A stretch of DNA of 64,000 bases from JAMXLG01 sp963818925 (lineage in GTDB: Bacteria > Vulcanimicrobiota > Vulcanimicrobiia > Vulcanimicrobiales > Vulcanimicrobiaceae). Each line of letters begins with the position of its first letter. The stretch's first letter is position 1. Location: the NCBI GenBank assembly GCA_963818925.1, contig CAWFTN010000001.1, positions 3,162,001 through 3,226,000 on the forward strand, read 5' to 3'. This document shows, in pieces, positions 44,134 to 53,340 of this stretch. The notes under the pieces are model-generated. The model did no database searches. It was not told where the DNA came from and worked only from the letters and a program-made list of their open reading frames with translations. The translations under genes were made by a program, and so were the position numbers.

Positions 44134-44703
44134 TTAGACGGCTCTCGTCGCCTGCGGAAGACGCTCGCGCACGGACGACGGCTGCGCTCGCATCTCGGAA
44201 TCCCAATCGAGCACGCCGGCGACCATCGAGACACGGTTACGCGCCCCGGTTTTGTGGAGAAGGCGTTTGAAATACCCCTGCACCGTATGCTCTGAAATCG
44301 CGAGGACTTGCGCGATCTCGCCTGCGCTCGAGCCATCCAAAATCAGTGCCAGCACTTCGGTCTCGCGTCGCGTCAACTCATGACGTCGTGCGGCTCGCAG
44401 GAGGCTGCTACGGTTACGGTCCTCTTCAAGGCTGAGGATGAACATCGTTCCTTCCTCGCCGGTGACGCGGACGATCCGCAAGATGCGATCGTCGTCTAAG
44501 AAGCTAAACCGTGTCGGGGAAGCCACTTCGTCGCGATTGACCGCAGCGAACGCACGAACGAACGCTTCGACATCGGGTTGCAGTTGTATTCGGTTGACGA
44601 TCATGCGTTTCAAATCACTAACGCCTTGACCACCCGGCGAAGCGTACCTGATTCGATAATGCAAATCGACAACAACGAAAGAGGGGGCCGCTTTGAAAGC
44701 CAT
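44134..44703 (-). CDS. LuxR-type regulator with PAS-like N terminus
   Basis: 189 residues from ATG 44703 with GAGG nine bases upstream; an upstream ATG at 44799 would add 32 poorly conserved residues. The first 100 residues (SFVVVDLHYRIRYASPG... FSFLDDDRILRIVRVTGEEGTMFILSLEE) look like a PAS-type sensor. The LuxR helix-turn-helix is LTRRETEVLALILDGSSAGEIAQVLAISEHTVQGYFKRLLHKTG. There is no receiver domain. It is the only minus-strand gene in the polysaccharide part and probably controls its neighbours. Confidence 0.85.
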   Translation of the reverse strand: MAFKAAPSFVVVDLHYRIRYASPGGQGVSDLKRMIVNRIQLQPDVEAFVRAFAAVNRDEVASPTRFSFLDDDRILRIVRVTGEEGTMFILSLEEDRNRSSLLRAARRHELTRRETEVLALILDGSSAGEIAQVLAISEHTVQGYFKRLLHKTGARNRVSMVAGVLDWDSEMRAQPSSVRERLPQATRAV

Positions 44704-45070
44704 CTTCAAGCACCTCAGAATCGCAACACCCCGCGAGAAATCATAAGCGCGCAGCTTCCGTAAGCGTGAGGGGACCATGGCCCTGGTAGCGGGGACCATC
44801 GCCTATGGTGCTGAGACCTTTGCCCCGCGCAAACCACGACGCTTTGCCTGTTGTAGCTCAATTGTGAATGAGTAGCGCAACTTCTGCGAATGACTAGCGC
44901 ATCTTTCGCCCAGTTTGGGTTATTGGCGGACTGGCGTGTTGGAGTTACATTCGGGCCAGGCACCGCAGATGGCGGAGCTCGGTTCACCGGAGGCTCTTAC
45001 GCGTGCATGATCGTTTGGTCCCGGCGTTGACTCTTGAGCGCGTCCTCTTCGCTGTTCATTTCGTCGCGAT
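44704..45070. promoter_or_regulatory. 367-bp intergenic control region with a 22-bp-phased direct repeat
   Basis: No gene is seen. GAATGAGTAGCGCA at 44866-44879 and GAATGACTAGCGCA at 44888-44901 differ by one base and are 22 bp apart, about two helical turns, so they lie on the same face of the helix. The part closer to the LuxR gene (44770-44850) can fold on the minus strand (ACCAT/ATGGT hairpin inside a larger GC-rich stem) and may be its leader. This region should hold the promoters of both the LuxR gene and the sugar-transferase operon. Confidence 0.4.
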
Positions 45071-45691
45071 ATGAACGCTTTGTCGGGCGACGCGGTCCTG
45101 ATCTACCGCCCAAACTTGACGCGTTACCGTATCCGGCGCGGTTTCGATATTGCCGTCGCGTTGCTCTTGCTCGTCATTACGGCGCCGCTCATCATGCTCG
45201 CGTGTCTGGCGATCGTGATCGAAGATGGAACGCCGATCTTTTTCTCTCAACGTCGTGCCGGCCGTTTCGAACGCACATTCACAATCTATAAGCTGCGCAC
45301 GATGCGCAAAGAAGTCTGCGAAGACCGGCCGTCGCCGACACATGGAAGCGATAATCGTATCACCGTCGTCGGGCGCATTCTTCGCAAGACCTCGATCGAT
45401 GAGCTGCCACAACTTCTAAACGTGCTTCTCGGTCAGATGACGACGATTGGGCCACGCCCGGAGATGCCGGTCATCATTCACGAGTACGAACGTTGGCAAC
45501 ATCTCCGGCATTTGATCACTCCCGGCATTACGTGCATCTGGCAAGCGACGTGCCGGTCGCGTATCCCGCTGAATCACCCGGACGCCACGGCACTCGACAT
45601 CGACTACATCCAACGCGCCTCACCGACCCTCGACGGCGCGCTCCTAGTACAAACATTTCTTTCTGTTGTGCTGCAACGGGGTGCGTACTGA
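45071..45691 (+). CDS. polyprenyl-phosphate sugar-1-phosphate transferase (initiating glycosyltransferase)
   Basis: 206 residues, the size of the minimal catalytic type. One N-terminal membrane helix (FDIAVALLLLVITAPLIMLACLAIVI) is followed by the PF02397 core: FFSQRRAGRF, YKLRTMR, GRILRKTSIDELPQLLNVLLGQMTTIGPRPEMP and ITPGITCIWQ. It transfers a sugar phosphate from a UDP-sugar to undecaprenyl phosphate, the first step of repeat-unit assembly. It opens the second polysaccharide operon. Confidence 0.95.
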   Translation: MNALSGDAVLIYRPNLTRYRIRRGFDIAVALLLLVITAPLIMLACLAIVIEDGTPIFFSQRRAGRFERTFTIYKLRTMRKEVCEDRPSPTHGSDNRITVVGRILRKTSIDELPQLLNVLLGQMTTIGPRPEMPVIIHEYERWQHLRHLITPGITCIWQATCRSRIPLNHPDATALDIDYIQRASPTLDGALLVQTFLSVVLQRGAY

Positions 45692-45692
45692 C

Positions 45693-47030
45693 GTGATCGA
45701 TCGCCCCGTCTGCATCATCGGAACCGGCTACGTGGGCATGGCATGCATGATCGGCCTTGCCGAGCTGGGATGGACGGTACACGGCTATGACATACAGGCC
45801 GACCGTATCGAGCGGCTTCAGGCCGGGACGCCGCCCTATTACGAAGACGGCATCACCGAGGCGCTGCAGAAGCACATCGCGCGCGGCCGTATGCACTTCT
45901 TTCACGACCTTGTCGAAGCGGCGCACGACGCCGAGATCGTGTTGGTCACGGTAAATACTCCGTCGCGCGACGATGGATCGGCTGATCTCTCGTACTTGGA
46001 AGCGGCATTGACTGCGCTCGAGAACGTACGTTTTGCAAACTGGCCGACGATTGTTATTCGCTCGACCGTACCGCCCGGTACGTGCGATCGCCTCGAGCCG
46101 TTCGTGCAGCGCTGGGGAGAGCTGGTCGTTGCGCCTGAGTTCCTTCGCGAAGGCTCGGCGCTCAATGATTTTTTGACTCCCGCGCGCATCATCGTAGGCT
46201 CGCGCAAAGCATCGATTGCCGTACCCTATGTGCGGCTCTTTGAAGCATTGAATACGCCGCCGGTCGTCTTTACATCGCTGTGCAACGCCGAACTCATCAA
46301 GTGCTGCTCCAATGCGTTTTTGGCAATGAAGATCACCTATGCGAATGAAGTTGCAAACCTGTGCGACGCGCTCGGTGCGTACTCGGACGACGTGCTTCGC
46401 GGAATGGGCTACGATCCGCGGATCGGCAGTGATTTCTTGCGACCGGGGATCGGCTTCGGCGGCCCTTGCTTCGAAAAGGATGTCAAGAGCATACGGCATG
46501 CCGCGATGGAGCTGAAGACCAGTTCCGAGCTTTTCTCGGCGACGCTTCGCGTCAACGAAGCGCAACCGCTGCGTGTTATTCACGCACTCGAAAAAGAAAT
46601 CGGCAACTTGCACGGCGCGGTCGTGGGTGTGTGGGGCTTGGCCTTTAAAGCCGGAACGGACGACGTCCGCTATTCGCTCGCCATCCGTGTCGTCGACGAA
46701 TTAGCAGCGCGCCGCGCGGCGGTCGTTGCGTACGATCCAGCCGTTCATGTTGCGCCGCTACCCCCCGGGAGCCGACTGGTTCGATCGGCGCTCGAGGCCA
46801 CCGACGTTGACGCGCTCGTCGTGCTCACCGATTGGCCGGAGTTTGCTTCGATCGATCCTCTATCGTTCGCACACAGGCTGCGGCGTGGAACGATCGTCGA
46901 CGGTTGCAATGTCCTCGATCCCAGACGCATCGCATCGGCCGGTCTCATCTATCGCGGCGTAGGACGAGCCGCAACACCTCACGTCGCTCGCATGGCCTGC
47001 ACGACGGGCATGAAGGGAGTGACTGCATGA
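45693..47030 (+). CDS. UDP-glucose/GDP-mannose dehydrogenase family protein
   Basis: 445 residues from GTG 45693, one base after the previous stop; earlier codons lie in the transferase gene. The Rossmann motif is CIIGTGYVG. It also has VTVNTPSRDDGSADLS, IVIRSTVPPGTCDRL, APEFLREGSA, the active-site GGPCFEKD (catalytic Cys) and VWGLAFKAGTDDVR. It oxidises UDP-glucose (or a related sugar) to the uronate with two NAD. The UDP-xylose synthase encoded four genes later would use UDP-glucuronate, which supports the UDP-glucose assignment. Confidence 0.92.
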   Translation: MIDRPVCIIGTGYVGMACMIGLAELGWTVHGYDIQADRIERLQAGTPPYYEDGITEALQKHIARGRMHFFHDLVEAAHDAEIVLVTVNTPSRDDGSADLSYLEAALTALENVRFANWPTIVIRSTVPPGTCDRLEPFVQRWGELVVAPEFLREGSALNDFLTPARIIVGSRKASIAVPYVRLFEALNTPPVVFTSLCNAELIKCCSNAFLAMKITYANEVANLCDALGAYSDDVLRGMGYDPRIGSDFLRPGIGFGGPCFEKDVKSIRHAAMELKTSSELFSATLRVNEAQPLRVIHALEKEIGNLHGAVVGVWGLAFKAGTDDVRYSLAIRVVDELAARRAAVVAYDPAVHVAPLPPGSRLVRSALEATDVDALVVLTDWPEFASIDPLSFAHRLRRGTIVDGCNVLDPRRIASAGLIYRGVGRAATPHVARMACTTGMKGVTA

Positions 47031-48391
47031 CAGCCATTCAATCGATCGCGCGTAATATCCGCGATGCTCGCGATATCGGGTGGCGACAGCGCTTCCTGAT
47101 CGCCACAATCTTTTTTGTACTCATGGGCGCTTCGATGCTCGTGATCAGCAGGATGCCGACGAAGTACCAGGCCGTCGCCGATGTTCTGATCGTCAACGGC
47201 AACGAACGCAACGATCCCACGCTGTCATCGGTCGACCTTCCGTCTCTCGTTGGGAGCACGGTCGTTCTCGACCGCGTTCGGCGCGAGCTGCGAATCTCGA
47301 CACCCCTCTCGACCATGAAAAGGCGACTGGTGGCAAAAGCTCCCGCGTACAGATCGGGAATAATGCGGATCCAGTACAGCGACACAGACCGCGAGCGTGC
47401 AGCAACGGTCGCCAACGGCATAGCCGATGAATTAGTTCGCTATTACGGCGAGCTTTCGACGGCGCGGTACGATAAAGATTTGAGAGCGTTGGACGACGAG
47501 CTTTCGAAGCAGAAGAAGCGCCTGCAGCACATCGACGCGCAGCTTACGGCGCGAGGCGGCGCATACGTGCCGAGCGATGACAAAGACGTTGCCGGCTCCG
47601 GCAATTCGTTAAACGCACTCGAGTCTCAGCGCGCCCTTGCAAATGCGGAACTCCAGGGCGACATCGCGCACGCGCAAGCAGCGTCTAGCGATATGCAACG
47701 CACGATTCTCGTGGACGACCCCGTCTACCAACAGCTACAGACCAGTCTCAGCAAGGCATTAGCGCAACTCGCGGATGCTCGCGCGCGCTACACCGCGGAG
47801 TATCCAGGACTGCCGACCTTACAAACCCGCGTCGATAGTCTGAAAGCAGCCCTCACACAAGAAGCAAATCGGGCGCTAGCGTCGCCGGGGTACTTAGGTC
47901 CGACTGCCGCTATGGCATCGTCCGATCAAAGCAAGGCACAAGCGTCGGTTGAGGCGGATCGCGCGAAGGTCAATGCCCTCGATGAAGAGGTCGCTAGACA
48001 ACAGCAGAGTCTCAGCGTCGGGAGTACGCTCGACACGCTGCGGCTGGCGCGTGACGAAACGCTGCGCCAATATCAGTCGGTCGCCGCGCGTCGCGCGACA
48101 TCGCTTGCCGACCGTGCCGACGCGTTATCCCTCGGTTCCGTGGAGGTTGTCAGCCGCGCCATTCCGTCGGAAGCGCAGGCCGGCGTCGGACGAGTGTTCT
48201 TGACATTCATCGCCTCGTTCTTAGTGGCCATCGTAGCGTTCGGTATTGCGTGGCTCGTCGATCATCTCGATCCGCGTCTTCGACACGTTACGCAAATAGA
48301 GGGACTGTACGGCAAGCCCCTTATGGCTTCCCTACGAGCATCGCAACCACCAAAAGCTTCTCTCCGGAATACGAAAATATTAAATGAATGA
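47027..48391 (+). CDS. Wzz/GumC-type chain-length determinant (co-polymerase)
   Basis: 454 residues from ATG 47027 (ATGA overlap). An N-terminal helix (FLIATIFFVLMGASMLVI) and a C-terminal helix (FLTFIASFLVAIVAFGIAWLVD) bracket a long periplasmic region with coiled coil (about residues 140-185 and 300-350; DDELSKQKKRLQHIDAQL, VNALDEEVARQQQSL). The Pro-rich motif near the second helix is weak. It sets polymer length together with the ATPase encoded next, whose start overlaps by eight bases. Confidence 0.9.
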   Translation: MTAIQSIARNIRDARDIGWRQRFLIATIFFVLMGASMLVISRMPTKYQAVADVLIVNGNERNDPTLSSVDLPSLVGSTVVLDRVRRELRISTPLSTMKRRLVAKAPAYRSGIMRIQYSDTDRERAATVANGIADELVRYYGELSTARYDKDLRALDDELSKQKKRLQHIDAQLTARGGAYVPSDDKDVAGSGNSLNALESQRALANAELQGDIAHAQAASSDMQRTILVDDPVYQQLQTSLSKALAQLADARARYTAEYPGLPTLQTRVDSLKAALTQEANRALASPGYLGPTAAMASSDQSKAQASVEADRAKVNALDEEVARQQQSLSVGSTLDTLRLARDETLRQYQSVAARRATSLADRADALSLGSVEVVSRAIPSEAQAGVGRVFLTFIASFLVAIVAFGIAWLVDHLDPRLRHVTQIEGLYGKPLMASLRASQPPKASLRNTKILNE

Positions 48392-49022
48392 GCGCATCGG
48401 TGACGAGTCTCCAAAAAAAATCGCGACTGACCCGGCGTTCTGCGCGCAAGCGCAACTGCTATGCGTACGCGTTGAAGCCGAGCTCGGGAGGGCCGCCGTC
48501 GTAATGGTGACTTCGGCGCGCGCGGGTGACGGCAAGAGTTTGACGGCATACGCACTCGCCGATTCTTTTGCAACCTCCGGGCACCGCGTCGCCCTGGTCA
48601 CGCGCTCGTGCGACGAATACGGCGAGCTTCCGGTTGTGAAAATACCAGGCGAAGAAGCAAGTAAAGTCTCGCGCGAGCAGTTAGCTGCTTTCATCGAAAA
48701 GATCCGCGCCGAATATGATTTTGCCATCATCGATGCTGAAACGTTCGCAAACACCGGCACCATGCCGCTCGTGCGTCTGGTCGACGGCATTCTGCTAACC
48801 GTTCGTATTGGACGCACGCCGACCGAGGACGATGAGGCGATGGTCGGGATGATCGAGCAATTCGGCGGCCGCATCGTCGGCGTCGTCGCAACTGAAGCGA
48901 ACACGATCGCCGAATTTGAGCGCTCGCGCCGGAACAAACCCTTGCCCAAACTTCGTCCCAACGCCGAACAAAACCCGGCGCGTTCATTTATGACTATGGC
49001 CGCGCAACGGCTTTTCAGATAG
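48384..49022 (+). CDS. CpsD/CapB-like BY-kinase-type ATPase lacking a Tyr tail
   Basis: 212 residues. Walker A is SARAGDGKS, and Walker A'-like FAIIDAE follows at about residue 110. The usual third motif is only loosely kept (LVRLVDGILLTVRIGRT). Genuine bacterial tyrosine kinases end in a Tyr cluster; this one ends FMTMAAQRLFR with no Tyr. It may act as a nucleotide-dependent partner of the Wzz protein without autophosphorylation. Confidence 0.75.
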   Translation: MNERIGDESPKKIATDPAFCAQAQLLCVRVEAELGRAAVVMVTSARAGDGKSLTAYALADSFATSGHRVALVTRSCDEYGELPVVKIPGEEASKVSREQLAAFIEKIRAEYDFAIIDAETFANTGTMPLVRLVDGILLTVRIGRTPTEDDEAMVGMIEQFGGRIVGVVATEANTIAEFERSRRNKPLPKLRPNAEQNPARSFMTMAAQRLFR

Positions 49023-49040
49023 AAAGGGCTTTTCTAGCAG

Positions 49041-50012
49041 ATGCTGAGCCTCGTGTCCGGCGGCGCCGGTTTCGTCGGAAGTCATCTCGTGAGCGCACTT
49101 GTCGATGCTGGTGAGCGCGTCATCATCATCGACAACCTATCGACGGGCCACGTTCGCAATCTTGAATACGCGCTCTCTTCCGGCCGTGCAACGTTCGTAT
49201 ACGCCGACGTGGCTGTGCCGTATTCGGAGATGGCCAAGATCATCGCAGGCGCGACCAAGTCCAACATCGACCGGATCTACCATCTCGCGTCGCCGGCGAG
49301 TCCGGAAGCATACGGCGCCGATCCATGGGGAACGCTCGAGGTCAATGGGCTAGGGACGATGACGCTGATCGAAACGGCGCTCGATCACCGGGCTCGTTTT
49401 CTGTTTGCTTCCACATCGGAGATTTACGGCGACCCGTTGGTGCATCCGCAACCGGAATCGTATTTCGGGAACGTCGATCCGATCGGACCGCGAAGCTGCT
49501 ACGACGAAGGCAAGCGTTTCGGTGAAGCGGCAGTCGCAGCGGCGGTGCGAGCGCGCAATCTCGACGGCCGCATCGTGCGTCTCTTCAATTGCTACGGTCC
49601 GGGTATGTCCGAAGGCGACGGGCGTCTGATTCCGGCATTGATCGAAGCGGCTCAAATGAGAAAGCCGCTACCGATCCACGGTACCGGAAGACAGACGCGC
49701 TCGATGACCTACGTAAGCGACGCCGTCGAGCTCATCCGCCGCGTCATGGAATCGAACCAGACGACTCTCGCGCCGGTCAATGTCGGCAATGACGACGAGC
49801 GCACCGTTGAGGACATCGCGCGGACGTTGGCTAGGGTGGCAGGCGTCGAATATTACGCAGACTTCCTTTCTGCGCGCGAGCAAGATCCCCAACGGCGGCG
49901 GCCCGATATCACACGCGCGAAAAGTTTCGGGTGGTTGCCGTCAACGTCGCTAGAAGACGGCTTGTCGGAAACATATCAATGGTTTTGCGAATCCCGGGTG
50001 TCGTTCGCCTAG
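49041..50012 (+). CDS. UDP-glucuronate decarboxylase (UDP-xylose synthase) type SDR
   Basis: 323 residues. The NAD-binding motif is GGAGFVGSHL. Family-specific blocks are YHLASPASPEAYGADPWGTLEVN, FASTSEIYGDPLVHPQPESYFGNVDPIGPRSCYDEGKR (catalytic Tyr and Lys in YxxxK) and RLFNCYGPGM. These are the hallmarks of UXS enzymes. With the dehydrogenase at 45693 it completes UDP-glucose to UDP-glucuronate to UDP-xylose, so the polymer probably contains xylose. Confidence 0.9.
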   Translation: MLSLVSGGAGFVGSHLVSALVDAGERVIIIDNLSTGHVRNLEYALSSGRATFVYADVAVPYSEMAKIIAGATKSNIDRIYHLASPASPEAYGADPWGTLEVNGLGTMTLIETALDHRARFLFASTSEIYGDPLVHPQPESYFGNVDPIGPRSCYDEGKRFGEAAVAAAVRARNLDGRIVRLFNCYGPGMSEGDGRLIPALIEAAQMRKPLPIHGTGRQTRSMTYVSDAVELIRRVMESNQTTLAPVNVGNDDERTVEDIARTLARVAGVEYYADFLSAREQDPQRRRPDITRAKSFGWLPSTSLEDGLSETYQWFCESRVSFA

Positions 50013-50021
50013 GACGATTGG

Positions 50022-50879
50022 ATGCAAATTCTCGACCCGACCGGGCTCGACTCACTGTGCGTCCGCGTTGCCGGCGTCGACGCTTCTATTCGTGCGCCGC
50101 ACGCGGTGCTCGCTATCTTGAGCCGTACGCTGATGCATGCCCGGAGGCCGCTCGCAGGCGCTTTCGTGAAGGCCACGGTCAATGTGACCAACGACGAGTT
50201 TGCTTGGCACATCCGTGGGAGCTCACAACGCAGTCATAAAGTGCTCAGTGCGACGAGTCCACTCCCACAGGTCTGCGGCGCCGTCGTCTCCTCACTGATC
50301 GCCGACGTCGCGCAGATTGCGTCCCTCCATGTCTGCCGCGCCGCCGCCGTCGAACGCGCCGGACGTGCTGTCGCATTCGTGGGTGACGACTGGGAATCGT
50401 GCATCGTGCTGGCGGCGCACCTGCATGCGCGAGGCTGGCGATTGTTGGGCGGTGACTACGTACTCATCGAGCCGGGGACGTTGACGGTACACGCAACGCG
50501 CAAGTCGTTGTACGTGACGCTCTCGATCATGGACGAATTACCGCTGCCGTACCGGCGAGCCGTTGAGGCGTCGCCGTGGTATTCGACGCAACGCGAAATC
50601 GCGTTCTATGCCATCGATCCGGCGCTGGTGCCTTCGACGCTGCCGTGGGCGGAACGCGGAGTTTTACGTGCAGTTCTAAAAGTCGACGGTGACGTCGCGG
50701 AGTTTCCATCGCTCGAACGCTGCGCATCTCCCGCCATTAGCGAAGGCATCAGCGGCGAAGACCTCGAGCGATCCGGCGTCGTGGTTGCTGAAGTCAAACT
50801 CGGCGATTACATCGCGACGTGCGATCTCTTGGAACGTTGGCTGCAAGCGCTTCCCGCGGAACGAAATTCGTCGACCTGA
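50022..50879 (+). CDS. HPr kinase-like protein with degenerate P-loop
   Basis: 285 residues. The middle of the protein (RAGRAVAFVGDDWESCIVLAAHLHARGWRLLGGDYVLIEP) aligns with the HprK-type P-loop domain, where GxxGxGKS is followed by a helix and LLSDDxV. Here the P-loop reads GDDWESC, with no Gly-Lys-Ser, so nucleotide binding is doubtful. The C-terminal half has no recognised motif. HprK-related genes are known in polysaccharide loci with unclear roles. It starts nine bases after the decarboxylase gene and overlaps the flippase start. Confidence 0.6.
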   Translation: MQILDPTGLDSLCVRVAGVDASIRAPHAVLAILSRTLMHARRPLAGAFVKATVNVTNDEFAWHIRGSSQRSHKVLSATSPLPQVCGAVVSSLIADVAQIASLHVCRAAAVERAGRAVAFVGDDWESCIVLAAHLHARGWRLLGGDYVLIEPGTLTVHATRKSLYVTLSIMDELPLPYRRAVEASPWYSTQREIAFYAIDPALVPSTLPWAERGVLRAVLKVDGDVAEFPSLERCASPAISEGISGEDLERSGVVVAEVKLGDYIATCDLLERWLQALPAERNSST

Positions 50880-52318
50880 TGCAAGTCTTCAAGCAGTGGC
50901 CGATCTACTTCATCGGGCGCATCCTGCCCGCGGGAATCGGATTTTGCGCCGTTGCGCTCTATACGCGCTTGCTGGCGCCGGAGAGTTTCGGCGTTTACGC
51001 TCTGCTTTTGAGCACCTCGTTCTTCGTCGGACTGATCGGATTCACGTGGCTACGCGTCGCCGGTTTGCGGATGATCGCTACGGTCCCGCCGGCGGACGAA
51101 CCGAATTTGAAGACGACCATCGGATTCGCGTTTGTGGGGATGTCGTTCGTAGTGAGCGCCGTCTGCGTGCTTATCGTACGCATCTATCAACCCGCTTGGG
51201 GCTGGACACCGGCGATATTGACTGCGGCTTGTGCTGTCGCCAGCGGCTGGTTCGAACTCAATGTTGCAATCATGCAAGCGCGTTTGCGCGTTTTCGCGTA
51301 TAGCGTTTTGCAGATGAGCCGCGCAGTTATCGTGCTGCTCAGCTCGCTTGCGCTGATCGCAGCCGGTTTCAAAGCAAACGCGTTGCTCGGCGGGTTCGTG
51401 ATCGGAAATTGCGCCGGCTTCGGTGCGCTCGGGCTTTGGCGCAACGCCCTCGCCTCCGGCCGGTTCGACCGCAAAGTCCTCAATCAGATTTTTCACTTCG
51501 GATGGCCTGTGAGCGCGACGGCGATCGGCAACATGTCGGTAACGTATATGCGTTACCTGTTGAACGCGCTCAGCGGTAGCGCAGCCGTCGGACTCTTTGC
51601 CGCAGCCAGCGATTTTTCTCAGCAGACTATCGGGCTTCTCATCGGAACTGCAACGATTGCAGGACAGCCGCTCGCATTTCGCGCGCGCGACTTAGGCAAC
51701 CACGATGAGTTAGCCGACCAGCTTCGCAACAACGCTCGCCTGATCTTCGCGATCGGGATCCCCGCAACGGTCGGTCTGATCATCCTATCGAATCCGATCT
51801 CGGAAATTTACCTTGGACCGCGATTTCACGTTCACACGGGTTTGGTTATGGCGATCTCGGCAGCCGTGATGTTCTTATCGGGCCTCCGATCCAGTTATTT
51901 CGAACAAGCTTTCGAGATCGCGCTGCGAACGCCGGCGGTCGCCGTCAATACGGTCGTGCGTCTTGCATTCGTTGTCGTGCCGAGTTTCTGGCTCATCAAG
52001 AGTTACGGTGCGGTCGGCGCGGCTATCGCCGTGCTGATCTCCGAAGTAATCGGGCTCGGGCTGAGCATTGCGTGGGCGAATCGCTTAATGCACCTTCCAA
52101 TTCCATGGGGCAGTTTACTAAAGGTCACCGGAGCAACAAGTGTGATGGCCGTGGCGCTTTTCTTCATACCGGGGAAGTCGACTGCCATCGGCCTCGCGGT
52201 GGCGGTCGTCGCGGGAACCGCTGTCTACGGCGGAGCCATCGCACTCACGCATCTGCACGGTCTACGGGTGTACATCAGCTCGTTTTCGCCTGCGCTACAA
52301 CGGTTGATACGATCATGA
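50879..52318 (+). CDS. polysaccharide flippase (Wzx, MOP superfamily)
   Basis: 479 residues from ATG 50879 (TGATG overlap). It has about twelve to fourteen membrane helices, beginning FIGRILPAGIGFCAVALYTRLLAPESFGVYALLLS, the usual Wzx N terminus, and a middle FHFGWPVSATAIGNMSVTYMRYLL. It should move the lipid-linked repeat unit across the inner membrane to the Wzy polymerase. The next gene overlaps as ATGA. Confidence 0.9.
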   Translation: MQVFKQWPIYFIGRILPAGIGFCAVALYTRLLAPESFGVYALLLSTSFFVGLIGFTWLRVAGLRMIATVPPADEPNLKTTIGFAFVGMSFVVSAVCVLIVRIYQPAWGWTPAILTAACAVASGWFELNVAIMQARLRVFAYSVLQMSRAVIVLLSSLALIAAGFKANALLGGFVIGNCAGFGALGLWRNALASGRFDRKVLNQIFHFGWPVSATAIGNMSVTYMRYLLNALSGSAAVGLFAAASDFSQQTIGLLIGTATIAGQPLAFRARDLGNHDELADQLRNNARLIFAIGIPATVGLIILSNPISEIYLGPRFHVHTGLVMAISAAVMFLSGLRSSYFEQAFEIALRTPAVAVNTVVRLAFVVVPSFWLIKSYGAVGAAIAVLISEVIGLGLSIAWANRLMHLPIPWGSLLKVTGATSVMAVALFFIPGKSTAIGLAVAVVAGTAVYGGAIALTHLHGLRVYISSFSPALQRLIRS

Positions 52319-53340
52319 AAGAACTCGTACAGATACCGCCTGTACTCCAAACGCGACAGGTGCTCGTTTCCGTCATCATCCCCGTGTATCAGGGCGAGCA
52401 TCTTATTGCCGGGGCGGTTCGTTCAGCATTGCAGCAAACGCACCGTGAGATCGAGGTATGGGTCGTCGACGACGGTTCGACCGATGGGACAGTCGAGCAG
52501 CTCGCACGGCTCAACGATCCTCGCCTTTACGTTCTGCAGCAGCGCAATGCCGGGACCGCTGCTGCCCGCAATAACGCACTGCGTTATGCACGCGGCGAGT
52601 ATATTGCATTTCTGGACGCCGATGACCGGTGGTTCCCGGAGAAGATCGCAACGGAACTCGCCGTGCTGGAGCGTGCGCCGGCGCCCGTCGCGATTGCGTA
52701 CAGTAGCCACTATGCCGTCGATGATGCGGGTCGACTGTTGCACGCGGCTCCACTGCGCACGCATACCGGCGACGCGTTCGACCTGCTGCTCGACGGCGAA
52801 GATTTTCTCATGCCCAGCCTCTGTTTGTTCGACCGGCGAATCTTCGACATTGTCGGAACGTTCGAAACGACGAGTTTTCACGAAGATCACGACTTCATTC
52901 TGCGAGCCAGCCGGCAGTTTCCGATCTATCCTACCGGCCGGCGACTTACCGTCTACCGCGCCACGACAAGCGGAAAGTGTCGCGCGGTATTGAGTGACTT
53001 TGAGTTCGCGCGCGGCGAAGAATTGGCGCTCGTGGACCGCCTCGGCCCAACGCTCTCACTTGATGAAGCGAGCCGGTTACGACGAAACGTTATGCGAGGA
53101 CTCTACTTGCGCTTCTTAATGTACGGATTTTCGCGACACGCGCGGCGATTGCTCGACGACGTTCCCGAGCGCGACTTACGCGGCGGCGCGAAAGCATCGT
53201 TGGGGTTGCTCTTTGCGAAGACGGGGCTCAACTTGGTGGCGCCCGCGCGGCTCTGCGTACAGACGTTCAATCGCGTGACCGCTCAGCCGTGGTGGGAACA
53301 CAAACTCGCTCGGAGCGGGCTTGAATTGCGCTATGAATGA
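52315..53340 (+). CDS. family 2 glycosyltransferase
   Basis: 341 residues from ATG 52315 (ATGA overlap). GT-A motifs are SVIIPVYQGEHLIAGAVRSALQQ, VVDDGSTDGT, NAGTAAARNNALRYARGEYIAFLDADDRW and FHEDHDFILR. It adds one sugar to the lipid-linked repeat unit in the cytoplasm. No membrane helix is seen. Confidence 0.93.
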   Translation: MKELVQIPPVLQTRQVLVSVIIPVYQGEHLIAGAVRSALQQTHREIEVWVVDDGSTDGTVEQLARLNDPRLYVLQQRNAGTAAARNNALRYARGEYIAFLDADDRWFPEKIATELAVLERAPAPVAIAYSSHYAVDDAGRLLHAAPLRTHTGDAFDLLLDGEDFLMPSLCLFDRRIFDIVGTFETTSFHEDHDFILRASRQFPIYPTGRRLTVYRATTSGKCRAVLSDFEFARGEELALVDRLGPTLSLDEASRLRRNVMRGLYLRFLMYGFSRHARRLLDDVPERDLRGGAKASLGLLFAKTGLNLVAPARLCVQTFNRVTAQPWWEHKLARSGLELRYE

